From positions 1 through 35,827 of the forward strand of contig CASGAH010000010.1 in the NCBI GenBank assembly GCA_949299375.1: a stretch of 35,827 nt of DNA, given 5' to 3'. The position numbers and the translations under genes were made by a program. This document shows, in pieces, positions 17,265 to 26,217 of this stretch. The stretch comes from an uncultured Eubacteriales bacterium. GTDB taxonomy: Bacteria > Bacillota > Clostridia > Lachnospirales > Lachnospiraceae. Position 1 is the stretch's first letter, and each line of letters opens with the position of its first letter. A model generated the notes under the pieces. It was not told the origin of the DNA, searched no databases, and worked only from the letters and a program-made list of their open reading frames with translations.

Positions 17265-18515
17265 ATGGTTGTTAGGGTTCAGCAGTTTGCATCCTCGGAG
17301 AAATTGTTTTTTCTTTCCTATGGGGCAATGCTGTTTTTTGGAATTTTAAGTACGTCGTTTTTTTACCGGTATTTTGCGGGGACACCGTACAAAGGGCTGA
17401 TTGTATTGTGTACACTACTCCCGGCTGTGCGGGAAGCGGTGATTCGCCATGATTTCAAAAAAGACCTGGCTGGCGGCCTGTTGTGTCTGACGGCCTTTTT
17501 TCTTGCAGCCCGTGTGCGGACAAGTGTCTCCGGCCTTGCGCTGGCGGCGATGTTTGCCTTTGTTTTCTATGCAAGAACGATTTCATTTGAAAAGATTGCA
17601 AAATTCAGCATTGCGGTCAGTTCCGCCGCAGTGGCGCTTGTCATACTCGGCGCCTGTCTCGGCGTGATCGACCACTACATTTTGGCGGACACAGCGGAAG
17701 GGATGAAACTGTACCGGATCGGAATAGACCGTCTGGGGGAAATCCCGGCGATTGTGGCGGAGGCGAGCCGGGTTCGGGCGTACCTTGGATTTCGCTATGC
17801 GCTGTACGCCCCGAATTTTGTCTCCAATATTACGATGCTTGTTGTCTGCTGGAAAAAAGGAGAACTCAAATGGAGACAGTTTGCCGTGCTGTGGCTTGTC
17901 AATGCGCTCTTCTTTGTGCTTTGCGATGCCCGCCTGTCGTTTGCTCTCATCAGCGCATTTTTGCTGTGCGCCGCTTTTTTAAAAAAGTTTCCGCACGCTC
18001 TTTCGGCCCTGCGCTTCCCGGGATTTTTGATGACGGCGTCGTTTTGCATCTGTTTTATTGTGAGCGTACAGATGACAGTACACTACGATCCGTCCATTGC
18101 GTGGATGCGCACATGCAATGCGCTGCTTGGGCGGCGTTTGGAATTTGCCAATCTCTCGCTGGCTAAATTTGGCGTCTCTTTTTGGGGGCAGGACGTGAAA
18201 TGGGTCGGATTTGGGCTTGATTTATACGGACAGCAGAGTCCGGATGCATACTTGTATGTGGACAATCTATACATACAGATGCTGCAGCGGTTTGGCGCTG
18301 TCTTTACGGGGATGATCCTGATTCTGTATACGGCTGCCGCGTTTCAGTGCTGGAGACAGAAACGGTGGGAGTGGCTGCTGTGCCTCTTTGTCATCGCGCT
18401 TCACGCCATGATCGATGATTTGATCATCTCCCTGCATTTTAATACCTTCTGGCTGCTCGTCGGCATTTTGCTGTTTGGCACTTGGAAGAAAGAAGGAGGA
18501 AACAGGGCGCGATGA
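17265..18515 (+). CDS. wzy: Polysaccharide repeat-unit polymerase, Wzy-like
   Basis: The 416-residue protein is almost wholly hydrophobic with about ten membrane segments. A large outer loop near residues 290-350 ends in SPDAYLYVDNLYIQMLQRFG; the DN.Y...L..G pattern is common in Wzy/O-antigen polymerases. The start at 17265 has AGGAGG 8 bases upstream, and a longer frame to 17220 overlaps the previous gene without such a site. Sequence conservation in this family is low, so the call rests on topology and on its place before the flippase. Its stop overlaps the flippase ATG. Confidence 0.7.
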   Translation: MVVRVQQFASSEKLFFLSYGAMLFFGILSTSFFYRYFAGTPYKGLIVLCTLLPAVREAVIRHDFKKDLAGGLLCLTAFFLAARVRTSVSGLALAAMFAFVFYARTISFEKIAKFSIAVSSAAVALVILGACLGVIDHYILADTAEGMKLYRIGIDRLGEIPAIVAEASRVRAYLGFRYALYAPNFVSNITMLVVCWKKGELKWRQFAVLWLVNALFFVLCDARLSFALISAFLLCAAFLKKFPHALSALRFPGFLMTASFCICFIVSVQMTVHYDPSIAWMRTCNALLGRRLEFANLSLAKFGVSFWGQDVKWVGFGLDLYGQQSPDAYLYVDNLYIQMLQRFGAVFTGMILILYTAAAFQCWRQKRWEWLLCLFVIALHAMIDDLIISLHFNTFWLLVGILLFGTWKKEGGNRAR

Positions 18516-20035
18516 GAAGGAGACAAAAGACCCATCAAACATCTCTGAAACGAAATATTGTGATGAATGCGCTTCTTGCGCTGTCCTCTGTCCTGTTTCC
18601 GGTCATTACGTTTCCGTACGTGTCAAGAGTTTTGCTCCCGGAGGGCGTTGGAAGAGTTTCCTTTGTGACGTCTGTGATTTCGTATTTTCTTATGCTGGCT
18701 CAGCTTGGCATTCCCACATACGGAATCCGCGCCTGCGCAAAGGTGAGGGATGACAGAAACGCGCTGACAAAGACGGCGCAGGAAATTTTGCTCATTCAGA
18801 TCGGGATGAGCATTGTGTCTTACCTTCTGCTCGCAGCGGCGCTCGGCACCGTTCCAAGGCTTCAAAGGGAGCGGACGCTCGTTTTGGTTGTGAGCGCGTC
18901 GATTTTTTTTCAGTCCATTGGAATGGAGTGGCTGTATAAGGCGCTGGAGCAATACACTTACATTACGCTGCGCTCTCTCGGATGCAAGCTCATCGCCTGT
19001 CTGGCTCTGTTTGCGCTCGTTCGGCAGGAGAGCGACGTCATCGTTTATGGGGGCATCTCGATTTTCGCCTCATCGGCCTCCAACGCGATGAATTTTTTTC
19101 ATGCGCGCCGTCTCATCTTTCAGAAACCGTCGGGACCATACTGCATTCGCAGACATCTCAGGGCGGTTCTCGTCTTTTTTGCCATGTCCTGCGCCACAAC
19201 CGTGTATACCCATCTGGATGTGGCAATGCTCGGATTTCTGAAGACCGATCTCGATGTCGGATACTACCATGCGGCGGTAAAAATCAAAACACTTCTCGTC
19301 AGTCTTGTGACATCGGCTGGCGCGGTGCTCCTGCCGAGAGCTTCGTATTATATGGAGCAGGGAATGCAGGAGGCGTTTGAGCGGATGACAAAGAAAGCGA
19401 TTCATGTTGTTGTCCTCGTCTCCGCCCCGCTTGCACTCTATTTTATGATTTTTGCGGAGGAAAGCATCTATTTCCTTTCCGGGTATGCCTATCAGGGCGC
19501 CATTTTTCCGATGCAGATTTTGATGCCGACGCTGCTTTTGATCGGTCTGACGAATGTGATGGGCATTCAGATTCTTGTTCCTCTGGGGAGAGAAAAGATT
19601 GTGCTCTATTCGGAAATCGCAGGAGCGATTGTAGATTTCCTCTGTAACATGCTCTTCATTCCGCGAATGGGAAGCGCGGGCGCTGCGATTGGAACGCTCT
19701 TGGCGGAAGCCGTCGTCTTTGCGGTGCAGTACGGATTTCTGCGCAGACCATTAAAAGAGTCCTACCGGTCGATTCCATTTCTTCTCCTTCTTGCCGGCCT
19801 TGCGGTGGGGAGTGCGGCGTCGGTGTGGGTCAAATGGCTGGATCCCGGAGCATTTTTCGCACTTGCGGTCAGTTCACTCCTCTTTTTTGGGGGGTATGGC
19901 GCCATTTTGACGGCGGGAAAAGAACCGGTTGTCCTGGAAATCAGGGAACAGATCCGTTCCGCTCTGCGGCGGATCGGGAAGAGAGCGGGCAAAAAGAGCG
20001 AAGGCGATTTCCCGGACAAAAGGAAAAATATGTGA
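18512..20035 (+). CDS. wzx: Polysaccharide flippase, Wzx-like (MATE/MVF superfamily)
   Basis: The 507-residue protein starts MRRRQKTHQTSLKRNIVMN and runs into LSSVLFPVITFPYVSRVLLP, the classic Wzx lead. Later come YYHAAVKIK, SAGAVLLPRAS, YAYQGAIFPMQILMPTLLLIG and NMLFIPRMGSAGAAIGTLLAE. About 12-14 membrane segments are expected. It flips lipid-linked repeat units across the membrane. The ATG overlaps the polymerase stop (ATGA) and AAGGAGG lies 12 bases upstream; an earlier in-frame TTG at 18482 is not needed. It is the last gene of the operon, and no terminator hairpin was found before the next promoter. Confidence 0.88.
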   Translation: MRRRQKTHQTSLKRNIVMNALLALSSVLFPVITFPYVSRVLLPEGVGRVSFVTSVISYFLMLAQLGIPTYGIRACAKVRDDRNALTKTAQEILLIQIGMSIVSYLLLAAALGTVPRLQRERTLVLVVSASIFFQSIGMEWLYKALEQYTYITLRSLGCKLIACLALFALVRQESDVIVYGGISIFASSASNAMNFFHARRLIFQKPSGPYCIRRHLRAVLVFFAMSCATTVYTHLDVAMLGFLKTDLDVGYYHAAVKIKTLLVSLVTSAGAVLLPRASYYMEQGMQEAFERMTKKAIHVVVLVSAPLALYFMIFAEESIYFLSGYAYQGAIFPMQILMPTLLLIGLTNVMGIQILVPLGREKIVLYSEIAGAIVDFLCNMLFIPRMGSAGAAIGTLLAEAVVFAVQYGFLRRPLKESYRSIPFLLLLAGLAVGSAASVWVKWLDPGAFFALAVSSLLFFGGYGAILTAGKEPVVLEIREQIRSALRRIGKRAGKKSEGDFPDKRKNM

Positions 20036-20103
20036 CAATTGCTGAAAGCGAGCGCGAAAAGATACAGCATATTGATGGTTTTTTGTGTAAAAAAAATCGC
20101 AGG

Positions 20104-20132
20104 TTGACAGCGAAATAAAATGATAATATAAT
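20104..20132 (+). promoter_or_regulatory. Consensus sigma-A promoter of mdh-fumC
   Basis: TTGACA (20104-20109), a 17-base spacer and TATAAT (20127-20132) form a perfect consensus promoter. The start would be near 20139, giving a leader of about 140 nt that contains the Rex-like operator. Confidence 0.88.
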
Positions 20133-20169
20133 GGAAATGAGTCTGGGGGTATGGTATTGTATCCTGAGA

Positions 20170-20187
20170 TTGTTATTTTCTTAACAA
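20170..20187. promoter_or_regulatory. Rex-type operator (NADH-sensing repressor site)
   Basis: TTGTTATTTTCTTAACAA is a TTGTTA-N6-TAACAA dyad, one base short of the clostridial Rex consensus TTGTTAA-N4-TTAACAA. It lies about 30 bases downstream of the predicted start, where bound repressor would block elongation. Rex leaves DNA when NADH is high, which suits genes that re-oxidise NADH. Confidence 0.75.
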
Positions 20188-20281
20188 ACATCAGCCCCGA
20201 AAGGACGAATCAAGCGGTGTGTCTTGAAATGATCTGGTATCGCCATGCACATCCAAAATAATAAAAAGGAGAATGAGTACT

Positions 20282-21229
20282 ATGGGAGTAAAAATTACCG
20301 TTATCGGCGCAGGGAACGTCGGCGCGACAGTTGCCTACACACTGTCCAACACAAATCTGGCATCTGAAATCGTTGTAATTGATATCAACAGGGACAAGGC
20401 AGATGGAGAGGTTATGGATATTATGCAGGGAACTGCATTCCGTGGTCCGATTACCATCACTTCCGGAGGATATGAGGATGCCGTAGATTCTGATATCGTC
20501 GTAATTACCTCGGGCGTGGGAAGAAAGCCGGGACAGAGCCGGATTGACCTTGTGCGCACAAACGTGGCAATTTTGAAGGACATCACCCCTCAGATTGTGA
20601 AATATGCGCCGAAGGCAAAGTATCTGATCGTAAGCAATCCGATTGACATTCTGACCTATGTATTCACAAAGATATCCGGAATTCCGGAGGAACAAATCAT
20701 CGGATCCGGTACCCTTCTTGACACAGCAAGACTTCGTTCCCTGATGTCCGACCACTATCAGGTAAATCAGAGAAACTGCCACGCATTCGTATTTGGCGAG
20801 CATGGAGATTCCTCCTTCGTTCCTTGGTCCGTTGCCAAGGTTTCCGGTGTTCCGCTGCATCTGTATGCAGAGCAGATGCCGGAGGCGATGCTGAACGTAG
20901 AGCCGTGGGATTATGACTACGCAGAGAAATACGTTCGTACATCCGGCGGAGAGATCATTAAGAGAAAGGGTGCCACCTTCTATGCGATTGCAGAGGCTGT
21001 AAAGGATCTTTGCAAAACACTTCTGTCCGCATATGATTCTGTAAAGTGTGTTTCCACGATGATGCACGGCGAGTACGGCATTGACGATGTATGTCTGAGC
21101 TGCCTGACGGTGCTTGGTCCGGACGGATGCAAAGGAAAGATCAAACTGGAACTGACCGATGAGGAAGTTGTGAAACTTCATCACAGTGCCAACGTATTAA
21201 AAGACGTCATTGCACAGCTTGACATTTGA
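20282..21229 (+). CDS. mdh: Malate dehydrogenase of the LDH/MDH family
   Basis: The 315-residue protein has the NAD loop [13 protein letters not shown] (residues 7-19), acidic D34 for NAD rather than NADP, the substrate loop GRKPGQSR (80-87), the active-site DTARLR (147-152) and catalytic H174 in GEHGDS. Residue R81 sits where lactate dehydrogenases have Gln and malate dehydrogenases Arg (position 102), so malate/oxaloacetate is the likelier substrate despite overall LDH likeness. The ATG at 20282 is preferred: AAGGAG (20266-20271) is 10 bases away, but only one from the ATG at 20273. Followed closely by fumarase, it should carry oxaloacetate to malate while oxidising NADH. Confidence 0.8.
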   Translation: MGVKITVIGAGNVGATVAYTLSNTNLASEIVVIDINRDKADGEVMDIMQGTAFRGPITITSGGYEDAVDSDIVVITSGVGRKPGQSRIDLVRTNVAILKDITPQIVKYAPKAKYLIVSNPIDILTYVFTKISGIPEEQIIGSGTLLDTARLRSLMSDHYQVNQRNCHAFVFGEHGDSSFVPWSVAKVSGVPLHLYAEQMPEAMLNVEPWDYDYAEKYVRTSGGEIIKRKGATFYAIAEAVKDLCKTLLSAYDSVKCVSTMMHGEYGIDDVCLSCLTVLGPDGCKGKIKLELTDEEVVKLHHSANVLKDVIAQLDI

Positions 21230-21261
21230 GGAGATTTGCAAGAGGGATAGGAGAAGAGAGC

Positions 21262-22626
21262 ATGGAATATCGCATTGAACGGGACTCTATGGGGGAGATG
21301 CAGGTGCCGACAGACCGCTATTGGGCTGCGCAAACTCAGAGAAGTTACCAGAACTTTAAAATTGGCGGAGAGCTGATGCCAAGAGAAATTACGCACGCCT
21401 TTGGAATTTTAAAGAAGGGCGCGGCGATTGCCAACTATCATCTGGGCAAGATGGATGAGACGAAGAAAGACCTTATCTGTCAGGCGTGCGATGAAGTGAT
21501 TGCAGGGGAACTGTATGACCACTTCCCGCTCGTTGTATGGCAGACCGGTTCCGGGACACAGTCCAACATGAACGCGAATGAGGTCATTGCAAACCGCGGA
21601 AATGCCATCTACGGAAGCAAGCTGCTTCATCCGAACGATCATGTCAATATGTCCCAGAGTTCCAATGATACATTCCCGACCGCAATGCACATTGCGGCGG
21701 TCATCAGCATAGAAGACAAGCTGTTCCCGGCGATGGATCAGATGATTGCCACGTTAAAGAGACTGGAATCGGAAAACACGGATGTTGTAAAGAGCGGAAG
21801 AACACATTTGCAGGATGCCACACCGATTCGTTTCTCCCAGGAGATCAGCGGATGGCGCAATATGCTCGAGAAAACAAAGACGATGCTGGAGGCGTCGCTT
21901 CCGGGATTGAAAGAGCTTGCGCTGGGCGGAACCGCAGTTGGAACCGGACTGAACGCGCCGAAGGGATTCGGGGAGGAAGTTGCCCGCACAATCAGTGAGC
22001 TGACCGGAAAAGAGTTCGTGACAGCGGCCAACAAGTTCCACGCGCTGACGTCCAAAGATGACATCGTGTTTGCACACGGCGCGCTCAAGGCGCTGGCAGC
22101 CAATTTGATGAAGATTGCCAATGATGTGCGCTGGCTGGCAAGCGGTCCGAGATGCGGCCTTGGCGAGATTACGATTCCGGAGAATGAGCCGGGAAGCTCG
22201 ATCATGCCGGGAAAAGTAAATCCAACCCAGTGCGAATCGATGACGATGGTTGCCGTACAGGTAATGGCCAACGATGTGGCGGTAGGCATGGCTGCGTCCC
22301 AGGGTAATTTTGAACTGAATGTATTTATGCCGGTGTGCGCGTATAACTTCCTGCAGTCGGTAAGACTGCTCGCAGACGGTCTTGTGTCGTTCCATGACAA
22401 CTGCGTTGTCGGAATTCAGGCAAACCGTGAGAAGATGAAACATAATCTGTACAATTCTCTGATGCTTGTCACCGCGCTGAATCCTTACATCGGATATGAC
22501 AATGCGGCCAAGACGGCAAAGAAAGCGTACAAGGAGAATATTTCTCTGAAAGAAGCCTGTGTGGCGCTCGGATTTTTGACGCCGGAACGGTTTGACGAAG
22601 TGTTCAAACCGGAAAACATGGCGTAA
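21262..22626 (+). CDS. fumC: Fumarase, class II
   Basis: The 454-residue protein of the fumarase/aspartase superfamily has [19 protein letters not shown], the [21 protein letters not shown] block, [14 protein letters not shown] and the signature [15 protein letters not shown], whose flexible loop carries the catalytic Ser. It converts malate and fumarate without cofactors or clusters. The start at 21262 has AGGAG 8 bases upstream, and 32 bases separate it from mdh, so the pair is one Rex-controlled unit. Aspartase is the main alternative, but the mdh neighbour and class II spacing favour fumarase. Confidence 0.92.
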   Translation: MEYRIERDSMGEMQVPTDRYWAAQTQRSYQNFKIGGELMPREITHAFGILKKGAAIANYHLGKMDETKKDLICQACDEVIAGELYDHFPLVVWQTGSGTQSNMNANEVIANRGNAIYGSKLLHPNDHVNMSQSSNDTFPTAMHIAAVISIEDKLFPAMDQMIATLKRLESENTDVVKSGRTHLQDATPIRFSQEISGWRNMLEKTKTMLEASLPGLKELALGGTAVGTGLNAPKGFGEEVARTISELTGKEFVTAANKFHALTSKDDIVFAHGALKALAANLMKIANDVRWLASGPRCGLGEITIPENEPGSSIMPGKVNPTQCESMTMVAVQVMANDVAVGMAASQGNFELNVFMPVCAYNFLQSVRLLADGLVSFHDNCVVGIQANREKMKHNLYNSLMLVTALNPYIGYDNAAKTAKKAYKENISLKEACVALGFLTPERFDEVFKPENMA

Positions 22627-22674
22627 ATTTCCCCGGGACGACAGGTTCCCTGGAGAGTACAAGCTGTATTTGAC

Positions 22675-22703
22675 TTGTATTCTAAGGTGCAATGTGCTAA
22701 AAT
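22675..22703 (+). promoter_or_regulatory. Promoter of the hdr-flx-frd operon
   Basis: TTGTAT (22675-22680), a 17-base spacer and an extended -10, TGC-TAAAAT (-10 box at 22698-22703). The -35 is imperfect but the extended -10 compensates. The start would be near 22710, leaving a leader of about 240 nt. Confidence 0.62.
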
Positions 22704-22709
22704 GAGAGC

Positions 22710-22948
22710 AGCTGTTTTCGGACTGCGGCAGTGCTTTTGCACAAAGCAATCCGTGAGGCTGGATTCAAAAAAGGGAAAAACACAAGGCTTTTTTGATACA
22801 TCATACAACGAACATCCATGATGTGCTGTCCCATCGATTTCACGCGGATGAGACAGTACATTCGCCCTGAGAACAGATGCCTCTGTTTTCAGGGCTCATA
22901 CTAACCAGGTAAGGAGGGTAGTCCAGCCGGTCCGGTTGGACAGGAAAC
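22710..22948 (+). other. Long structured leader before hdrB
   Basis: About 240 nt with several inverted repeats. CTGTC (22826-22830) pairs with GACAG (22852-22856), with inner CATC/GATG pairs. A 12-13 bp hairpin follows, CCCTGAGAACAG (22865-22876) with CTGTTTTCAGGG (22883-22894). A 9-bp hairpin lies at 22921-22941. No U-tract follows the strong hairpins, so they do not look like terminators. I do not recognise a known riboswitch class. Confidence 0.5.
22911..22948 (+). promoter_or_regulatory. Ribosome site with a folded spacer
   Basis: AAGGAGGG (22911-22918) is 30 bases from the hdrB ATG, too far to work when unfolded. The bases 22921-22941 form a 9-bp hairpin (GTCCAGCCG with CGGTTGGAC around GTC). 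If it folds, the effective spacing is about 9 bases. The nearer AGGA (22942-22945) is only 3 bases from the ATG. Confidence 0.5.
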
Positions 22949-23731
22949 ATGATTTATAGCTATTATCCAGGTTGTACCCTGAAGACAAAAGCAAAAGATT
23001 TAGACATGTATGCAAGAAAATCCGCCGAAGCACTTGGTGTTACGCTGGAGGAGATCCCGGAATGGCAGTGCTGCGGAGGCGTATATCCTCAGGCAAAGGA
23101 TGAAATTGCAACCAAACTTTCCTCTGTGAGAACCCTGGCCAGTGCAAAGTCTGCCGGGCAGGATCTGGTTACCGTATGTTCCGCATGTCACCATGTCGTA
23201 AAGAGAGTCAATGATGATATGAAGAATGACGAGTATATCCGCACAAGAGTGAACAATTATCTTGGTCTGGAAGAGCCATACGCAGGCGAGACGAATGTAA
23301 TTCATTATCTGGAGCTGCTGCGCGATGTCATTGGCTTTGATCAGCTGAAGAAAAAGGTGAAAAACCCATTCAAGGGAAAGAAGATTGCCGCTTACTACGG
23401 ATGTCTTCTGCTGCGTCCGAGCGGTGTCATGGCGATGGACAATCCGGAGAATCCAACAATTATGGAAGACTTTATTCGGGCAATCGGCGCGACACCGGTT
23501 GTATATCCGTTCCGCAATGAGTGCTGCGGCGGCTACATCACAATGGAAGACAAAAATCTGGCAATCAAAAAGAGCAATCAGGTGCTGGCTTCCGCAGAGG
23601 GCAAGGGCGCCGATCTGGTGATTACGGCCTGTCCGCTGTGCATGTACAACCTCTCTAAGAACGGGACAAAGCACAGCCTTCCGATCTATTATTTCACTGA
23701 GCTGTTGGCAGAAGCGCTCGGAGTTAAATAA
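22949..23731 (+). CDS. hdrB: HdrB-like heterodisulfide reductase subunit B
   Basis: The 260-residue protein has two complete CCG motifs: C9, C41-C42, C77, C80 and C152, C192-C193, C228, C231. In methanogen HdrB these hold two non-cubane [4Fe-4S] clusters that cleave a disulfide. Clostridia lack coenzymes M and B, so the acceptor here must differ. Candidates are a small-molecule or protein disulfide, or the fumarate reductase encoded downstream; in archaeal thiol:fumarate reductase a CCG domain is fused to the FeS subunit. It is cytoplasmic with no membrane segment. HdrC follows after 17 bases. Confidence 0.88.
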   Translation: MIYSYYPGCTLKTKAKDLDMYARKSAEALGVTLEEIPEWQCCGGVYPQAKDEIATKLSSVRTLASAKSAGQDLVTVCSACHHVVKRVNDDMKNDEYIRTRVNNYLGLEEPYAGETNVIHYLELLRDVIGFDQLKKKVKNPFKGKKIAAYYGCLLLRPSGVMAMDNPENPTIMEDFIRAIGATPVVYPFRNECCGGYITMEDKNLAIKKSNQVLASAEGKGADLVITACPLCMYNLSKNGTKHSLPIYYFTELLAEALGVK

Positions 23732-23748
23732 GAAAGGAGGACAGAAAA

Positions 23749-24144
23749 GTGAGCACTGTAAAAGAAAAAAATATGATAGATGAGATTCTGCGCATGAGCG
23801 GATCGGATCCGAAACGGTGTATGAAGTGCGGCAAATGTTCGGCGACCTGCCCTGCATTTGCGGAAATGGAATATCATCCTCATCAATTTGCGTCCATGAT
23901 CGATCAGGGAAAGATTCAGCCTCTGCTGACATCCGAGGCCATTTACAAATGTCTGTCCTGTTTTGCCTGTATGGAGCGCTGCCCCCGGGATGTGAAGCCT
24001 GCCAAACTCATTGAGGCAGTGAGACTTTGTGTCATTCGGGAACAGAGCAGAAACCATATGACACCCGATGACATCCCGTGTCTGCTGGATGAAGACCTTC
24101 CGCAGCAGGCCATTGTGAGTGTGTTCCGAAAGTATTCCAAGTAA
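23749..24144 (+). CDS. hdrC: HdrC-like ferredoxin-type subunit
   Basis: The 131-residue protein starts at GTG with AAGGAGG upstream. It has two [4Fe-4S] motifs, C24-x2-C27-x2-C30-x3-C34 and C68-x2-C71-x2-C74-x3-C78, the latter followed by PRDVKPAK. It is a soluble HdrC that wires HdrA to HdrB; no membrane heme domain (HdrE type) is encoded nearby. Downstream, 87 bases before HdrA contain a hairpin but no other gene. Confidence 0.88.
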   Translation: MSTVKEKNMIDEILRMSGSDPKRCMKCGKCSATCPAFAEMEYHPHQFASMIDQGKIQPLLTSEAIYKCLSCFACMERCPRDVKPAKLIEAVRLCVIREQSRNHMTPDDIPCLLDEDLPQQAIVSVFRKYSK

Positions 24145-24151
24145 GTTCCAT

Positions 24152-24193
24152 GATTCCGGAGACTCTGTTTCGAGAGAACGCAAAAGCGGAATC
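24152..24193 (+). other. Intergenic hairpin between hdrC and hdrA
   Basis: GATTCCG (24152-24158) pairs with CGGAATC (24187-24193), with an inner CTCT/AGAG pairing. There is no U-tract. It may mark an RNA processing or stability site that sets different HdrBC and HdrA levels. Confidence 0.35.
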
Positions 24194-24231
24194 GTTACAA
24201 AAACACAATAAATAGAAGGTGGAAGTAAGAC

Positions 24232-26217
24232 ATGCAGAAAATAGGTGTATTTGTATGTTGGTGCGGAAGCAATATCGCTGCCACGGTTGATGTGAAGGCA
24301 GTCGCTGAGGCGGCAAAGCAGCAGCCGAATGTTGTCTACGCAACCGACTATCAATATATGTGTTCTGAGAGCGGCCAGACGCTGATTATCGATGCCATCA
24401 AAGAATATGGGCTGACCGGAGTGGTCATCTGTTCCTGCTCTCCAAGAATGCATGAGACGACGTTTCGAAAGGCGGTTCAGAAGGCCGGGCTGAATCCGTA
24501 TATGTTGGAAATTGCCAATATCCGTGAGCAGTGTTCCTGGATCCACAAGGACATCAAAGAGGGAACCGAGAAGGCAATTATCCTGATGACAGCCGCTGTG
24601 GCGAAAGTTCAGCTGAACAAGCCTCTGATTGCGGGTGAGAGCGCTGTGACAAAGAGATGTCTTGTAATCGGCGGCGGAATCGCCGGAATTCAGACAGCGC
24701 TGGATGTGGCGGATGCCGGATTTGAAGTGGATATCGTGGAGAAGAAGCCGACCATCGGCGGTAAGATGGCACAGCTGGACAAGACATTCCCGACACTGGA
24801 CTGTGCTGCCTGTATTTTGACGCCAAAGATGGTAGATGCTGCAGCGCATGATAAGATCACGCTCTATACATACAGTGAAGTGGAGGCAGTCAAGGGGTTT
24901 GTCGGAAACTTTACTGTGACAATCCGCAAGAAAGCAAGATATGTAAAAGAAAATCTCTGTACCGGATGCGGAATCTGTACCGAAAAATGTCCGATGAAGA
25001 AGCAGCCAAACGAGTTTAATATGGGACTCGACAAGAGAGGCGCGATCTACATTCCGTTTGCGCAGGCGGTGCCGAAAGTTCCGGTGATCGATCCGGATGC
25101 CTGCATTAAACTGAAGACAGGCAAGTGCGGAATTTGCTCCAAATTCTGTCAGGTTCAGGCGATTGATTATACGCAGAAAGATGAGTTGATTGAGAAGAAG
25201 TACGGCGCGATTGTCGTTGCGACCGGATTTAACTTGATAAAACTGGACAAGTTCGGAGAGCTGTCCTATGGCCTCTGTCCGGATGTTGTGACATCTCTGG
25301 AATACGAGCGTCTGATGAATGCAGCTGGTCCGACAAAGGGACATCTTCTTCGTCCTTCCGACGGAAAAGAGCCGAAGACGATCGTGTTTGTGCAATGTGT
25401 CGGCTCCAGAGGAAACAGCTGCAAGGAAAAGAGCTATTGTTCGAAAGTCTGCTGTATGTACACGGCAAAACATGCAATGCTGACAAAGGATCATTATCCG
25501 GATACCGACATCTATGTATTCTACATCGATGTGAGAACACCGGGCAAGAATTTTGACGAGTTTTATCGCCGCGCGGTAGAGCAGTACGGCGTAAATTATA
25601 TCAAGGGACAGGTTGGAAAAGTCTACGAGGAAAATGGCAAGGTGATGGTTCAGGGATCGGATCTGCTTTCCAATGAACAGGTTCTCATCCCGGCGGATAT
25701 GGTTGTTCTCGCAACGGCGATTGAGCCAGATGAGTCGGCAAGAAAGCTCGGGACGATGCTCACCGCCAGCATGGATACGAACGACTTCTTTACGGAAGCG
25801 CACGCAAAGCTTCGTCCGGTAGAGTCTCCGACCGCAGGTATTTTCCTGTCTGGTATGGCACAGGGACCAAAAGACATTCCGGAGACCGTATCTCAGGCGG
25901 GCGCTGCCGCTGCCAAGGTAATTGGCCTTCTCGCAAAAGACAAGCTGCTTGGAAATCCGTGTGTCGCACATTCCGATGAGATGCTTTGCAACGGCTGCTC
26001 CACTTGCGCAAATGTATGTCCTTATGGTGCAATTGAGTATCAGAACAAAGAATTCAGAATACCAGGCGGAGTTGAGACGAGGAGAATTGCAGTCGTCAAT
26101 GAAGCGGTATGTCAGGGCTGCGGCGCTTGTACGGTTACTTGTCCGTCCGGAGCAATGGATCTGAAAGGCTTTACCAATAGACAGATTATGGCGGAGGTAG
26201 ACGCGATATGCAAGTAA
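24232..26217 (+). CDS. hdrA: HdrA-like flavoprotein, electron-bifurcating core
   Basis: The 661-residue protein has the complete HdrA layout. It has an N-terminal cysteine-rich region (C9, C11, C44, C68), an FAD-binding LVIGGGIAGIQTAL (residues 144-157), IGGKMAQLDKTFPTLDCAAC (about 175-194) and a ferredoxin motif C243-C246-C249-C253. A further set follows at C291, C299, C302, C306, then two C-terminal [4Fe-4S] motifs at C586-C596 and C627-C637. In Hdr complexes this FAD splits electron pairs between ferredoxin and HdrBC. It overlaps the MvhD-like gene by 10 bases, so the two are probably made together. It shows no truncation or fusion. Confidence 0.9.
   Translation: MQKIGVFVCWCGSNIAATVDVKAVAEAAKQQPNVVYATDYQYMCSESGQTLIIDAIKEYGLTGVVICSCSPRMHETTFRKAVQKAGLNPYMLEIANIREQCSWIHKDIKEGTEKAIILMTAAVAKVQLNKPLIAGESAVTKRCLVIGGGIAGIQTALDVADAGFEVDIVEKKPTIGGKMAQLDKTFPTLDCAACILTPKMVDAAAHDKITLYTYSEVEAVKGFVGNFTVTIRKKARYVKENLCTGCGICTEKCPMKKQPNEFNMGLDKRGAIYIPFAQAVPKVPVIDPDACIKLKTGKCGICSKFCQVQAIDYTQKDELIEKKYGAIVVATGFNLIKLDKFGELSYGLCPDVVTSLEYERLMNAAGPTKGHLLRPSDGKEPKTIVFVQCVGSRGNSCKEKSYCSKVCCMYTAKHAMLTKDHYPDTDIYVFYIDVRTPGKNFDEFYRRAVEQYGVNYIKGQVGKVYEENGKVMVQGSDLLSNEQVLIPADMVVLATAIEPDESARKLGTMLTASMDTNDFFTEAHAKLRPVESPTAGIFLSGMAQGPKDIPETVSQAGAAAAKVIGLLAKDKLLGNPCVAHSDEMLCNGCSTCANVCPYGAIEYQNKEFRIPGGVETRRIAVVNEAVCQGCGACTVTCPSGAMDLKGFTNRQIMAEVDAICK

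Noticed and set aside
20139..20281. Known riboswitch in the mdh leader
   Set aside because: Only the Rex-like dyad stands out; no recognised aptamer core or terminator was found.
22627..22660. Terminator after fumC
   Set aside because: GGGA and TCCC can pair, but the stem is short and there is no U-tract.
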